The notes: generated by a model not told the origin, from the sequence alone. A DNA stretch of 64,000 bases from Fimbriimonadia bacterium (GCA_030427425.1 JAUICQ010000003.1:105045-169044), one strand, 5' to 3'. Numbered from the stretch's first letter, positions 26,316 through 36,358 are shown. Program-made: numbers and translations.

Positions 26316-27320
26316 ATGATGAGATTTTTTAAAAAATGCGTTATAAACTTTAAAAATAGTACGATATTAGCTCTAGGGTGCACCATGAGTTTGTCTGAAG
26401 ATTCTCCCTATCTAGAACGCACAAACACGGCTCAGCTAGATTCACCACTCCTGAGCCTCTTAAACCGTGATGAATATACTAAATTTCCAGACCTTATACA
26501 ATTTCTGGTACTGGTTGATAATGAATCTAGAAGGATGTTTGGTGAAAGATGGAGTGAAACATATAAAGCTCATCCCTCAGATGCCACTAACATACTTAAT
26601 AAAGTTATTGATAGGATAACTGATGAACAAGCAGAGCAAATAGTTAAACAATATTACTCAGCACATTACTTGTTACATGAAACTCTGCAGAATATTATTA
26701 AGATATCAGGAGAAGATATCTGCACTGATGAAAAACTATTAAAGTATTCTAAAATAGTGGAGCTTACATTATTGCACCTCTGCAATGATGGGAATCTTTT
26801 TATAGAGTTAGATAATTTTAGCGCATTGATATCTGCAGTAATAAAGACTGGGTACAGTATGTTAAACATTGAACCCTTTCTTACGGTAGCTAAAAAAGAT
26901 AGAAGGTATAAGAAACATTTTCTAGATAGAATATCTGAGGCGGAAGCGATTCGTAAAGAACTACAGGATGTAGCCCGCACACACTCTACTAAAGAGAAAG
27001 TTATGGTAGCCAAAAAAGTGGTAGAAAAATTTATTCAGGCGATAGATATACACCGGATTATAAAAGTAATGCCTAAACATCAGAAGACAAAATTGGTAGA
27101 TTTGTGTTGTATGTTGGGGCCTAGAATTCATTTGTATGCTTTTGAATTTAGTGCTTCGATAAGTAGCTCGGCAACAAATAAAGAGAATTTGAAAGATATG
27201 TATATGCTTATTAATACCCGCAACCCATATTACCTCTTCTTCCAATCCATTATCCTTTCCGAGAGCCTCCCTCAATCCCAATTAGCTTCGCTAAGCATCC
27301 ACCTAGTAAGGTCGCCGTAA
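26316..27320 (+). CDS. Lipoprotein-like protein, array member 2, with run-on C-terminus
   Basis: 334 aa. N-terminus MMRFFKKCVINFKNSTILALGCTMS, a possible lipoprotein signal (LALGC). The helical body has RDEYTKFPDLIQF, RITDEQAEQIVKQYYSA and TDEKLLKYSKIVELTLL. Compared with member 4 it is similar up to KENLKDMY. Then the last 30 or so residues are encoded by an antisense scrap of the acrB 3' end (27230-27262) and following DNA, so the original C-terminus or stop was lost. The upstream block ATAGCTATTAAAATTACAT..GATGTAAACTCC is shared with member 4. Function unknown. Confidence 0.7.
   Translation: MMRFFKKCVINFKNSTILALGCTMSLSEDSPYLERTNTAQLDSPLLSLLNRDEYTKFPDLIQFLVLVDNESRRMFGERWSETYKAHPSDATNILNKVIDRITDEQAEQIVKQYYSAHYLLHETLQNIIKISGEDICTDEKLLKYSKIVELTLLHLCNDGNLFIELDNFSALISAVIKTGYSMLNIEPFLTVAKKDRRYKKHFLDRISEAEAIRKELQDVARTHSTKEKVMVAKKVVEKFIQAIDIHRIIKVMPKHQKTKLVDLCCMLGPRIHLYAFEFSASISSSATNKENLKDMYMLINTRNPYYLFFQSIILSESLPQSQLASLSIHLVRSP
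27230..27262 (-). pseudogene. Remnant of acrB-type gene 3' end
   Basis: Read on the minus strand it encodes SERIMDWKKR then a stop, matching SERIMDRIKKK at the end of the RND pump gene at 29571. It lies inside the 3' end of array member 2 and marks a duplication junction. Confidence 0.7.
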
Positions 27321-27491
27321 CTCTATTTCTATACCAGCGCATTCTGGAATAATGGTGCAAGAATGGGTCTTCATTGTTATGCTGCTGCTTATGATAAAAG
27401 ATAGAAGTATTTTATTTGAGTTTACTAATAACCGAATAAGTATATTTTAATTAGAAATTGAAATTTATAGTGCAGTATAATAAACTCAACT

Positions 27492-28445
27492 ATGATGAGA
27501 TTTTTAAAACCATTCGCAAGAAACATTAAAAATAGTACGATATTGGCGCTAGGTTGCACAATGAGCATACCAGAGTATTCTCCCAACTATCTGGAACGTA
27601 CAAGCATGGCTCAGCTGGATATCTCATTCCTGAGAGAATTGAGCAGGGATGAGTATACTAAATTTCCAGACTTTATATCATTTCAATCACAATTAGATAA
27701 TGAATCTATCAGAGTATTTGGTGAAAAATGGAGGACATTATGTGACACTCATCCTTTAGATGCTCTTGACATGCTTAATATAATTGTTGATACGATATAT
27801 GAGAGACAGGCCGAAAAAATCTGTAAGCAATATTATTCTTGGCTTCAAGGGGTAGGTAAGGTGATGGAGTATATGGCAGAGATAGCATCTGCAGCCATTT
27901 CAACTGATGAAAAACTATTAAAGTATTTTAAAATATTGGAATTGGTGTTGTTGAAGATTTGTAATAAAGAGAATCTATCTTTAAATATCGATTGTTTTAA
28001 TATATTAACATCTTCTATTACTGATGTTGAGGATGTAAATATATTAAGTAAGGAACCATTTCGTACGGTAGCTAAAAAGGATAAGAGATATGAAGAACAT
28101 TTTCTGGAGCGATTATCCGAGGTAGACTCCATTCGTCAAAAACTATTTACAATAGGATTTACTCTCTCTCCTGAAGAAAAAGTTGAAGAGGCGAAACTAA
28201 TGGTAGAGAAAATAATGCAAGCTATTAATGTAAATAGGATTATAGAAGTAATGCCCCTGAGCAAAAAGAGAAACTTTGTAGATTCATGTTATGATAGGAG
28301 TTCTATTAGGGACAAATACCGCACTGATAGTGCACTTATTCTTTTAAAAAACAAAACATCGAAAGAGAAACTCAAGGATCTGTGTGTTACTTTTTCTAAA
28401 GGGATTGAAAAAGAAACCCGAAGTAACGCATGTTGTTTTTTCTAG
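27492..28445 (+). CDS. Lipoprotein-like protein, array member 3
   Basis: 317 aa, start MMRFLKPFARNIKNSTILALGCTMS as in its neighbours. Helical body with RDEYTKFPDFISF, TDEKLLKYFKILELVLL, KKDKRYEEHFLERLSEV and SPEEKVEEAKLMVEKIMQAI. The C-terminus carries an extra tail ending NACCFF not present in member 4. The upstream sequence is unlike that of members 2 and 4 apart from AAACTCAACTATGATGAG. Function unknown. Confidence 0.7.
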   Translation: MMRFLKPFARNIKNSTILALGCTMSIPEYSPNYLERTSMAQLDISFLRELSRDEYTKFPDFISFQSQLDNESIRVFGEKWRTLCDTHPLDALDMLNIIVDTIYERQAEKICKQYYSWLQGVGKVMEYMAEIASAAISTDEKLLKYFKILELVLLKICNKENLSLNIDCFNILTSSITDVEDVNILSKEPFRTVAKKDKRYEEHFLERLSEVDSIRQKLFTIGFTLSPEEKVEEAKLMVEKIMQAINVNRIIEVMPLSKKRNFVDSCYDRSSIRDKYRTDSALILLKNKTSKEKLKDLCVTFSKGIEKETRSNACCFF

Positions 28446-28485
28446 AGGGATTACGTAGGCTGCCAGTTTAATAAGTAATAACTGA

Positions 28486-28552
28486 AGGGGTGACTGTATC
28501 TCTAATCAGATCCCCCTTCCTTCTTTTTAAACCGATCCATTATCCTTTCCGA
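28486..28552 (-). pseudogene. Remnant of acrB-type gene 3' end with downstream sequence
   Basis: Near-identical to 29554-29621. On the minus strand 28552-28502 reads SERIMDRFKKKEGGSD and a stop, differing by one residue from the true end of the RND pump. It lies directly before the promoter block of array member 4, marking the edge of the tandem duplication unit. Confidence 0.85.
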
Positions 28553-28608
28553 ATAAATATATATTTTATAGCTATTAAAATTACATGTGATGTAAACTCC
28601 ATTCAACC

Positions 28609-29526
28609 ATGAAGAGATTTGTAAAACAATTCGCAAGAAACATTAAAAATAGTACGATATTGGCACTAGGTTGCACCATGAGTTTTTCTGACGATTCTCC
28701 CTATCTGGAACGTACGAACACGGTTCAACTAGATTCATCATTCCTGAGCGTCTTAAACCGTGATGAATATACTAAATTTCCAGACTTTATACATTTTCAT
28801 GCACGAATTGATGATGAATCTATTGGGATGTTTGATAAAAAATGGACGGAAGTATACAATACACATCCCTCAGATGCCATTAACATACTTAATAAAGTTA
28901 TTGATAGGATAACTGATGAGCAGGCAGAACGAATCGGCAAGCAGTACTATTCAGCGCTTTTACTGGTGGAGAAAATTCTGGAGTATATGGGAGAGATTGC
29001 AGAGGAAGATATCTCAGTTGATGACAAACTATTAAAGTATTCTAAAATAGTGGAATTGTCTCTGCTAGGAATCTGTAATAAAGAGAATTTTTCTTTAGAG
29101 AAGAATCATCTTAACATTATGCTCTCTACAATGACTGAAACTGGCACTGGCACTACTAACCTGTTGGCCATTGAACCAATTCTTACCGTAGTTAATAGAG
29201 ATAAAAGATATAAAGAACATTTTCTAGATAGAGTATCCGAGGTGGAAGCCATAAATCGAGCACTATATGATTCCACCAGCAGACCCTCTACTGAAGAAAA
29301 AGTTGTAGGAGCGGAAAGAGTAGTAGAGAAATTGTTCCAGGCGATAGATATATATCGGATTATTGAAGTAATTCCCGAAACAAAGAAGATCGAATTTATA
29401 GATGTGTGTACTCACCTGAAGTCTTTTATTGCTTTCTTTAGACTCATGCTGGATCCTGTAATAAATAGCTCCAAACAAGGAAAAAAGAAGCTCAAGGATC
29501 TGTATCTACAGTTTAACAATAATTAA
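28609..29526 (+). CDS. Lipoprotein-like protein, array member 4
   Basis: 305 aa, start MKRFVKQFARNIKNSTILALGCTMS (possible lipoprotein signal, LALGC). Body: RDEYTKFPDFIHF near 55-67, VIDRITDEQAERIGKQYYSA near 100, VDDKLLKYSKIVELSLLGICN near 140, RDKRYKEHFLDRVSEVEAI near 200, and an end KKLKDLYLQFNNN. It lies next to the intact pump gene and is probably closest to the ancestral arrangement. Convergent with acrB, 44 bp apart. Function unknown. Confidence 0.7.
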   Translation: MKRFVKQFARNIKNSTILALGCTMSFSDDSPYLERTNTVQLDSSFLSVLNRDEYTKFPDFIHFHARIDDESIGMFDKKWTEVYNTHPSDAINILNKVIDRITDEQAERIGKQYYSALLLVEKILEYMGEIAEEDISVDDKLLKYSKIVELSLLGICNKENFSLEKNHLNIMLSTMTETGTGTTNLLAIEPILTVVNRDKRYKEHFLDRVSEVEAINRALYDSTSRPSTEEKVVGAERVVEKLFQAIDIYRIIEVIPETKKIEFIDVCTHLKSFIAFFRLMLDPVINSSKQGKKKLKDLYLQFNNN

Positions 29527-29570
29527 TAGGTTTCCAATTTTATAAGAATAGTATAGGGGTGACTGTATTT

Positions 29571-32500
29571 CTAATCAGATCCCCCTTCCTTCTTTTTAAT
29601 TCTATCCATTATCCTTTCCGATAGATCGTCGAAAATAAGGTAAGAGCAAGGTATTACGATGAGTGTAAGAATCGTAGATAGAGTGATTCCTCCAATAATA
29701 ACAATTCCGATAGTCTCTCTAAATTCCGATCCTCTGCCAATAGCGAGAGCTACAGGAAGCATCCCCAGCACAACGGCAAGAGTGGTCATCAGAATGGGGC
29801 GTAGCCGCGTCGGACCCGCTTCCAATAATGCTTCGTATTTAGTGTAACCACGTTCCCGTAAGGTGTTCGTGTAATCTACTAAAAGAATCGCGTTTTTACC
29901 CACTAATCCTACTAGGGCAATAATACCGATAAATCCTACCAAGTTAAGTGTTTTATCAGTAAGAATTAAGGCAAGTAGCGCACCGATTAATGCTTGAGGT
30001 TGGGATAACTGAATAATAAACGGGTAGAGCAGATTATTGTAAAGAGATGCTAGCAGCATGTATACCAAGAGGAATCCGGTGAGAAGTGCACTCATAAGAA
30101 ATCCGCTCTCTTTCTGTTGCAACTCCGCCTGACCCAATGGTTTGTACGTAACTCCTTCAGGAATTAAATTCTCGTTCTGAAGTAAATTATTAATGCCGCT
30201 CTGAACGCTACCGGCAGCGAATCCGGGAAGTAGATTTGCTTTAATCTGAATCTCTTCCATAAGGTCTCTTCTCGATATTTTATCTACACTGCTTTTCATC
30301 TGGAAGTTAAATAGATTGTTGAAGTAGATGGCTCTATTTTTATCGAAGAATACCGGGATTCTGTTCAGGGTCTCTTCATCATTTTTTTCAGATCTATCCA
30401 GCATAGTACGTATATCGTACTCTTTTCCGTTAAACCTGTATTTGGAATCATCATTCCCTTCATAGAGCAATCTCATCACCTGAGCCACCTGTGCTGTACT
30501 AGCTCCAAGATTCGCCATCTCGGCAAGCTTAGGAGTTGCTACAAGTTCATTTTTACCCAACTTGTACGATGTAGTAGTATTCACTAATCCTTCTACAGCT
30601 CCGGAGTTGAGCCTATCGTAGATAGTTTGGGATACTTTCTGGAGTAAATCTCTATTGTTCGATTGGAATGATAGCTGTATAGGAGTGCCGATACCAAACA
30701 TGTCTGCAGCCGATACTTTTACATCTGCACCTGCTCGTTTTCCAACGCTCTCTGTAAGTTCTGCAGCAACAGATATATCTGAATTGTATCTTAGATCTGC
30801 TTTCGGGATATGACCCAGTCCCAGTTTGTCTACTAAGGCTGCTTTGGGCTTGAGAAGAGCCTGTACATTTGCTATATTAGTAGAGTATGAGGAGAGACCG
30901 AATCTATTATTTCCGCCAGACCCTACTGAGGTAATAACGTTCTTTACATCTGGGTGTTTTTCTACAATTTTCTCAATGCTATTAGCAAATTTTTCTGTCT
31001 CTTTTAGTGATGCTCCTTGAGGTAGTTCGATACTGACCGATACTTTCCCGGAATCGTTAGGAGGAAAGAATGAGAACTTAAACACAGCTTCGCCTTTCCA
31101 CTGTCCATACCCAAACCCGATTAAGGCTGCTATCACAAACCAGGATCCAAACTTGGCACCATTAACAAGATAAGTAGTAAACGGAGTAGAATTTCTAAAA
31201 TTGATAAACGCGATTATTCCGCTAACTGCAATCATAAAGATACAGGGCTTCAATCCAGACATAATCGCGGACTGCAGGTCGGTAGAGAATCCACCAATCA
31301 TCAGGGTTATTACACATCCTAGGATGGTAAATCCTCCGATAAATACATTCCACCTGTTTCCTAGAGCTTTAATTAGAGTATTCCTATATGCAGTCTCTAG
31401 TGCTAAGAATTTACTTTCAAACCATAAGGCAAATTTACCAGTGGGTTTTTCAAGGTCCTCCCCTTTTTTGTATAACAGAGATGCTAGAAGCGGAGTAACT
31501 GTGAACGATACTAATAGAGAGAGGATTACCACTACACTAAAAACAATGCCGAGTGGTCTAAAGAACTGACCCACTACTCCGTCCATCGTCCCAACAGGTA
31601 AAAATACGACCACGTCTGCAAGTGTAATCGCGATTGCCGCTAAGCCAATCTCGCTCCTACCTTTTATGGCAGCGGTTACGGGATCTTCACCCATCTTAAG
31701 GTGTCGGTAAATATTTTCTAGAACCACGATAGCGTCATCAACTAGAACCCCGATGGCTAATGTTAGAGCTAACATAGACATGTTGTTGATGGTGAATCCT
31801 AACCATTTTATAGCGATGAAGCTTGCAAGTAGGGTGATGGGGATAGTAGCGGCTACAATTAACATTCCCCTAAAGTTATGTAGGAACATGTAGATAATAA
31901 CTACCACAAGCAAAATTCCAAAGAAGAGTGCAAAATTAAGATCTTCTATCGATTCCGATACCTGTTTTGATGTATCCAGTGTCTTAACAAGTGTTATGCC
32001 GTCATTTTTCTGAATTTTACTCTGCAACTTATCAATCGCTTTGGAAATTTCAATCGCGTTTCCTTCTCTCGATTTCTGTACGGTTACTACTACCGATTCC
32101 TTACCATTAAGCCTCGTTATTTCACGTTTGTCTTTAGTACCTACTGTGACATCTGCTATATCGCTAAGTTTATATTTAACAATGCTAGGGGGGACTGATG
32201 TATTATCTCGTTTAAAGATGTAGATGTTTTTGATATCGTTTAGAGATTCAGGTTCACCTTTAATTCTGATAGACTGTTCTCTCTCTCCTGTATCAATAAA
32301 ACCAACAGGCATATTTAGATTGTTACTCTGGATAGCGGAGAGTACATCCATAGCACTAATGCCATAAGCATTTAACTTATTGGTGCTTAGTCTTACTTGA
32401 ATCTCCCGTTCATCTCCACCGCTAATATAAACACTAGCTACTCCTGGAATTCTTGTAAGGAGATCTTTTAGCTTATCGTCTGCAAACTCCCGTAGATCGG

Positions 32501-32951
32501 ATGTTGAAAGCGTAGTACTATTAAGTGCAAGGTTTAAAACTGGTTCACTGGATGTATCTAATTTGTTTAAGACAGGTTTTATGATATTTTTCGGCAGTTC
32601 AGGAATAACGGTATCAAGCTTGGCTCTGGTATCGTTCAAAGCATTGTCCATATTAGTCCCGATATCGAAGTTAAGGGAGACTATAGACATGCCTTCTTGT
32701 GAGATGCTGAAGATTTCACGGAGTCCTCCAATGCCAGAAATAGAATCCTCTATCTTTTTTGTTACTTGTTCAGTAATCTCTTCTGCACCAGCCCCAGGAT
32801 AGACAGTAGCAACGGTGAGTGCTCCAAAATTTACCTCAGGATTCAGTTCTGTTCTGGTGCTTTTCAGGGCTAAATAACCTGAAAGACAGGCTCCTAATAC
32901 AATCATTAAGATGAAAACGGGTCTATTTAGTGCGATTCTTGTAAGTTCCAT
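29571..32951 (-). CDS. RND-family efflux pump inner-membrane transporter (AcrB/CzcA superfamily)
   Basis: Proton-driven exporter that works with a periplasmic adaptor and TolC. The 1126-aa protein has the RND start MELTRIALNRPVFILMIVLGACLSGYLALKSTRTELNPEVNFGALTV. Twelve membrane segments are expected. The proton-relay stretch LALAIGVLVDDAIVVLENIYRH lies near residues 395-415. A porter domain with PQGASLKETEKFANSIEKIVE follows, as does the C-terminal GLVGKNAILLVDYTN. The middle contains an extra hydrophobic stretch (about 540-620), making it longer than AcrB. Last gene of the tolC-hlyD-acrB run. Substrate unknown; the sequence looks more like the multidrug (HAE1) group than the metal group. 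Confidence 0.93.
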   Translation of the reverse strand: MELTRIALNRPVFILMIVLGACLSGYLALKSTRTELNPEVNFGALTVATVYPGAGAEEITEQVTKKIEDSISGIGGLREIFSISQEGMSIVSLNFDIGTNMDNALNDTRAKLDTVIPELPKNIIKPVLNKLDTSSEPVLNLALNSTTLSTSDLREFADDKLKDLLTRIPGVASVYISGGDEREIQVRLSTNKLNAYGISAMDVLSAIQSNNLNMPVGFIDTGEREQSIRIKGEPESLNDIKNIYIFKRDNTSVPPSIVKYKLSDIADVTVGTKDKREITRLNGKESVVVTVQKSREGNAIEISKAIDKLQSKIQKNDGITLVKTLDTSKQVSESIEDLNFALFFGILLVVVIIYMFLHNFRGMLIVAATIPITLLASFIAIKWLGFTINNMSMLALTLAIGVLVDDAIVVLENIYRHLKMGEDPVTAAIKGRSEIGLAAIAITLADVVVFLPVGTMDGVVGQFFRPLGIVFSVVVILSLLVSFTVTPLLASLLYKKGEDLEKPTGKFALWFESKFLALETAYRNTLIKALGNRWNVFIGGFTILGCVITLMIGGFSTDLQSAIMSGLKPCIFMIAVSGIIAFINFRNSTPFTTYLVNGAKFGSWFVIAALIGFGYGQWKGEAVFKFSFFPPNDSGKVSVSIELPQGASLKETEKFANSIEKIVEKHPDVKNVITSVGSGGNNRFGLSSYSTNIANVQALLKPKAALVDKLGLGHIPKADLRYNSDISVAAELTESVGKRAGADVKVSAADMFGIGTPIQLSFQSNNRDLLQKVSQTIYDRLNSGAVEGLVNTTTSYKLGKNELVATPKLAEMANLGASTAQVAQVMRLLYEGNDDSKYRFNGKEYDIRTMLDRSEKNDEETLNRIPVFFDKNRAIYFNNLFNFQMKSSVDKISRRDLMEEIQIKANLLPGFAAGSVQSGINNLLQNENLIPEGVTYKPLGQAELQQKESGFLMSALLTGFLLVYMLLASLYNNLLYPFIIQLSQPQALIGALLALILTDKTLNLVGFIGIIALVGLVGKNAILLVDYTNTLRERGYTKYEALLEAGPTRLRPILMTTLAVVLGMLPVALAIGRGSEFRETIGIVIIGGITLSTILTLIVIPCSYLIFDDLSERIMDRIKKKEGGSD

Positions 32952-32972
32952 GCTAAAGTGTCCTCATCCGTA

Positions 32973-34457
32973 TTAGTTAGTCAGTTTTTTTTCGATTTTT
33001 ACCATACTGCCGTCTGATACAAAAGTGTTTCCTTCTACAATTAGATGGTCGGCAGCACTAACCCCAATTATCTGGACCCTGTTATCTTGTTCAGATCCTA
33101 GAGTAACTTCTTTTTTAATAGCTTTTCCATCTTTTTCTAGCATAACGTAATACTTCAATCCTTCCTGTATAACAGAGTTTTTAGGAGCTATAAGTACATT
33201 TTCAACGTTGCTAAGAGTGATGGTGGCTTCACCCGTATCGCCAGGATATAATTGCGGCTTATTGTTTGCCGATTCCGGTTCAACCGAGATTCTAACACTA
33301 TTTAATCGTAACCCTTTATCGCTTCTTAGATTAATAGCAGAGATGCTTCCAGAAAGGGGTGCTGTATTCTTTGCAGAAAGTTGTATCATAGCTTTCATGC
33401 CTACACGTAATTGTTTAGCAATCTCTAGGGGTACATCTGCATCGAAGTAGACTTTTTCCAGATTAGTTACTCTTGTGATAGGCATTCCAGGATTAATCAT
33501 GGTGCCGATGGATGCCGGTTGCATGCTGATAATTCCCGAGAAAGGAGCCCGTATTCTGGTATCGTCTAGAGCCGACTGTGCCAATTTTAGGTTATTTGTT
33601 GCTGCAGTATAATTCGCATTGGCAGCGTTTAATTGGAGTTCAAAAAGTTCGTCCATGCTTTTTGTGTTGTTAGCAATTTTCAACCCCTCTTCTGCCATTC
33701 TTAACTGCTGTTTTACAGCTTCAACATCTTCATTTCTGGCCCCGCTCTGTACCATATTCCAGGTTTCATTCGCACTATCGTACATCCGTTTCACATCTAG
33801 GTATTTTGCTTCTGCCTGTTCTAGATTCTGTTTACTAATAGCCCCTTCTTTATAGAGATTTTTACTTCTATTAAAACTGTTTTGTGCAGCTTCTAATGCT
33901 TTAGTGGCAGCATCAAGGGCCGATTTTAACTGATTTTTTTCTTCTTCTCGCGGACCCTTAGTGATTTTTTCATACTGTGCACGAGCTTGAACTAGCTGCG
34001 ATTTTGCGTTTGCCAGTGCAGAGCTAGTATTTTCCGGACCGTTTACCGCGTTTAGTTCAGCCTGAACTTTGGCCGTTTTTGCCCCTTCCACTTGCGATTT
34101 TACAATTTCTACTCTGCTCTTATAGTCTGAATCGTCTAGAGTGAGGATGAGACTGTCTTTCTTTACATAGTCCCCTTCTTTCACAAAAATCTTATTAATT
34201 TTCCCTGGCACCTTGGCGACCAGAGTCGTATCGTTTTCTGCAGCTAGTTCTCCATGTATTTTTACAGTGTCTTGAATGTTAGTTGGCTGCAGTACTTGAA
34301 TAACAACAGGTACATGAGAATCGTTTACGATAGCTTCTGTTTTTTTAGCTTGTTCTTGCGCTTGTCTATTTACGCATCCAGAAAGAATGCATAAGGATAG
34401 TAGGGTAAGTGTTTTATTCATAAAACAGAATGCTCTTATAGATAATATATTTTTCAT
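32973..34457 (-). CDS. RND efflux membrane-fusion (adaptor) lipoprotein, HlyD family
   Basis: Periplasmic adaptor linking the RND pump to TolC. 494 aa with a lipoprotein signal CILSGC (Cys28 from the first ATG). Lipoyl-like halves (AENDTTLVAKVPGKINKIFVKEGDYVKK and IRAPFSGIISMQPASIGTMINPGMP) flank a long coiled-coil hairpin (about 115-290). Beta-barrel and membrane-proximal domains follow. The upstream ATG overlaps the tolC stop as ATGA and has GAGG before it, favouring coupled translation. An internal ATG at 34421 would give a shorter, more typical signal. The hairpin is longer than in AcrA. Confidence 0.93.
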   Translation of the reverse strand: MKNILSIRAFCFMNKTLTLLSLCILSGCVNRQAQEQAKKTEAIVNDSHVPVVIQVLQPTNIQDTVKIHGELAAENDTTLVAKVPGKINKIFVKEGDYVKKDSLILTLDDSDYKSRVEIVKSQVEGAKTAKVQAELNAVNGPENTSSALANAKSQLVQARAQYEKITKGPREEEKNQLKSALDAATKALEAAQNSFNRSKNLYKEGAISKQNLEQAEAKYLDVKRMYDSANETWNMVQSGARNEDVEAVKQQLRMAEEGLKIANNTKSMDELFELQLNAANANYTAATNNLKLAQSALDDTRIRAPFSGIISMQPASIGTMINPGMPITRVTNLEKVYFDADVPLEIAKQLRVGMKAMIQLSAKNTAPLSGSISAINLRSDKGLRLNSVRISVEPESANNKPQLYPGDTGEATITLSNVENVLIAPKNSVIQEGLKYYVMLEKDGKAIKKEVTLGSEQDNRVQIIGVSAADHLIVEGNTFVSDGSMVKIEKKLTN

Positions 34458-35824
34458 AAATCCTCGCTGGCGATACTATTTTTAAGTTCGGCATAACTAA
34501 TTAATAGCTGATATTTTGCATTGTTATATCCTGTTGTTGCAGCGATGTATGCTGCCTGTGCATCGAGATATTCTAAGGCATTTATCGAATCGTCATCATT
34601 TTTTAAGTTTGTAATTTTGAAATTTTCTTCTGCTAAATCTGCCGATTTTTTACTGCTTTCTAGGTTTTTAACTGCAAGTTGATAGCTGTTATATGCTGAG
34701 GAAACTTCTTTCTTGATACTCTCTGCTAGATGATTTTTTTGTAACTCTAAAGCTTCTTGTTCCCTACTGGCTATGCTATATTTCGCGTCCGAGAATCCTC
34801 CATCGTAGATCGGGATGTTAAGAGCTATTCCTGCAGCAAGCATCAGACTGCTTGAATCTGAGTTGATGGAGTTGCTACTGCCGTTGAGGGCAGTGTATAC
34901 CGATAATGATGGTAATCTGGTAGCATAATCGTTCCATTTTTTAAATTCCATTCCTTTTACAGCATGCATCATCGCCTTATAATCGTTCCGATTATCGAGT
35001 GCTTTCTTTACAAGAGACTCTTCCGATTCCGTTACCTTATACAATTTCTCGTCAACAGTTACATCACTTAACTTTACTTTAGTATTAAGCGGGATGTTGA
35101 GAAGTAATTTTAGATTATCTAGTGCTTCCAAATAATTATGTTTAGCATCCATAACGTTGGCTCTAGCCTTAAGAAATTCATACTCCATTCTTATTACATC
35201 TACTTTCGCCACTACTCCTAGTTCATACATTTTCTGCATCTTATCTAAACGTTTAGTGATGCTTTTGAATACATGTTTCTGTACTTTAACACCTCCTTTC
35301 AAAAGGAGTGTTCCGAGATAAGCTTTTCTAGATATGAAAAGAGCTTCTTTTTTCTTAAGTTCTTCTTGTTCTTGTGAGACCTCTAATTTCTGTTCAGCGC
35401 CTTTCATTCCAGCGTAACTGGTACCAAAAAAATCGATGGGGAAGTTGAATCCTAGTTTAGCTCCTGAGAGAGATACGCTTTTTAAACTTTTTGGCATGCT
35501 GTTGTTAGGTGCCTGCTCCTGGGTCATTTCAGCAGATCCTCCTAGTAGATGTAAAGGAAGATTAATCTTACTGTTCTCATCAAACGGATTACTATGATAG
35601 TAATCGTAGTTTAATCCTAGGAATAGTTTAGGCATTAATGCAGCTGTAGCCATGTCTAGAGTGTGCTGGGCTTTTAATTTTTCAATATTGGCTAGCTTTG
35701 AAATTAATGAATGAGATACCGCCATCTTTTCAGCATCTTTAAGATTAAGATGTATGGTTGCTCTTACTTGAATAAGAGAATACAGTATCGATATCGACAA
35801 GAATAAATACCGGTAATTTATCAT
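34454..35824 (-). CDS. tolC: TolC-family outer-membrane efflux protein
   Basis: Outer-membrane channel of the tripartite pump. 456 aa with a signal peptide (MINYRYLFLSISILYSLIQVRA), then two similar helical-barrel halves typical of OEP repeats: LKDAEKMAVSHSLISKLANIE with GAKLGFNFPIDFFG, and VKKALDNRNDYKAMMHAVKGMEFKKW with LMLAAGIALNIPIYDGGFSDAKY. First gene of the pump operon, 48 bp after lspA; a 4-bp overlap joins it to the adaptor gene. Confidence 0.92.
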   Translation of the reverse strand: MINYRYLFLSISILYSLIQVRATIHLNLKDAEKMAVSHSLISKLANIEKLKAQHTLDMATAALMPKLFLGLNYDYYHSNPFDENSKINLPLHLLGGSAEMTQEQAPNNSMPKSLKSVSLSGAKLGFNFPIDFFGTSYAGMKGAEQKLEVSQEQEELKKKEALFISRKAYLGTLLLKGGVKVQKHVFKSITKRLDKMQKMYELGVVAKVDVIRMEYEFLKARANVMDAKHNYLEALDNLKLLLNIPLNTKVKLSDVTVDEKLYKVTESEESLVKKALDNRNDYKAMMHAVKGMEFKKWNDYATRLPSLSVYTALNGSSNSINSDSSSLMLAAGIALNIPIYDGGFSDAKYSIASREQEALELQKNHLAESIKKEVSSAYNSYQLAVKNLESSKKSADLAEENFKITNLKNDDDSINALEYLDAQAAYIAATTGYNNAKYQLLISYAELKNSIASEDL

Positions 35825-35872
35825 GGCACGATTTTATTATCGGCCATCTTTTTTTATATCCGCAGAATCTTT

Positions 35873-36358
35873 TTAGGAAGAACTTTTTTTGCTTTCAAAG
35901 AGTGTGCTTAAAACTATCATTGCAGCGGATAATGAGATGCCAACATCAGCGATGTTAAACACGGGGAAATTAATGAGGCTAAGCCAGAACATATCCGTAA
36001 CTTTTTCGAATATTACTCTATCAATTAAATTTCCTATAGCGCCTGACGCCAGTAAGCCTAGAAGAATCATATTGAATTTACTTTCATTGGGTTTATTGTA
36101 GACGTAGTAAAAAGTTCCAGCAGATAATAGTAGTGCGACCGGTGCAAACAACACGCCCGATCCCTGGAATAATCCGAATGCTACTCCTTTATTGTAAGTA
36201 AGGGTTATTTCAAATACTCCTTTCCAAGGAAGTCCGGTAGATACTCCTTCAGTTAGGTTAGCCCTAATGATATATTTTAAAACTTGGTCTGCTACTAACA
36301 TTATAAAAAAAGGGAGAATGAAGTAGATTACATTATTTTTTTTGCTTTTTAAAGACAT
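35873..36358 (-). CDS. lspA: Lipoprotein signal peptidase
   Basis: Membrane aspartyl protease that cleaves prolipoproteins before the lipidated Cys. The 161-aa protein has four membrane segments, ADQVLKYIIR near 23-32, TYNKGVAFGLF, GNLIDR with Asp113 and FNIADVGIS with Asp138, the catalytic pair. Its presence fits the many lipobox proteins in the window. Divergent from serC across a 161-bp gap and just upstream of the pump operon. Confidence 0.96.
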   Translation of the reverse strand: MSLKSKKNNVIYFILPFFIMLVADQVLKYIIRANLTEGVSTGLPWKGVFEITLTYNKGVAFGLFQGSGVLFAPVALLLSAGTFYYVYNKPNESKFNMILLGLLASGAIGNLIDRVIFEKVTDMFWLSLINFPVFNIADVGISLSAAMIVLSTLFESKKSSS

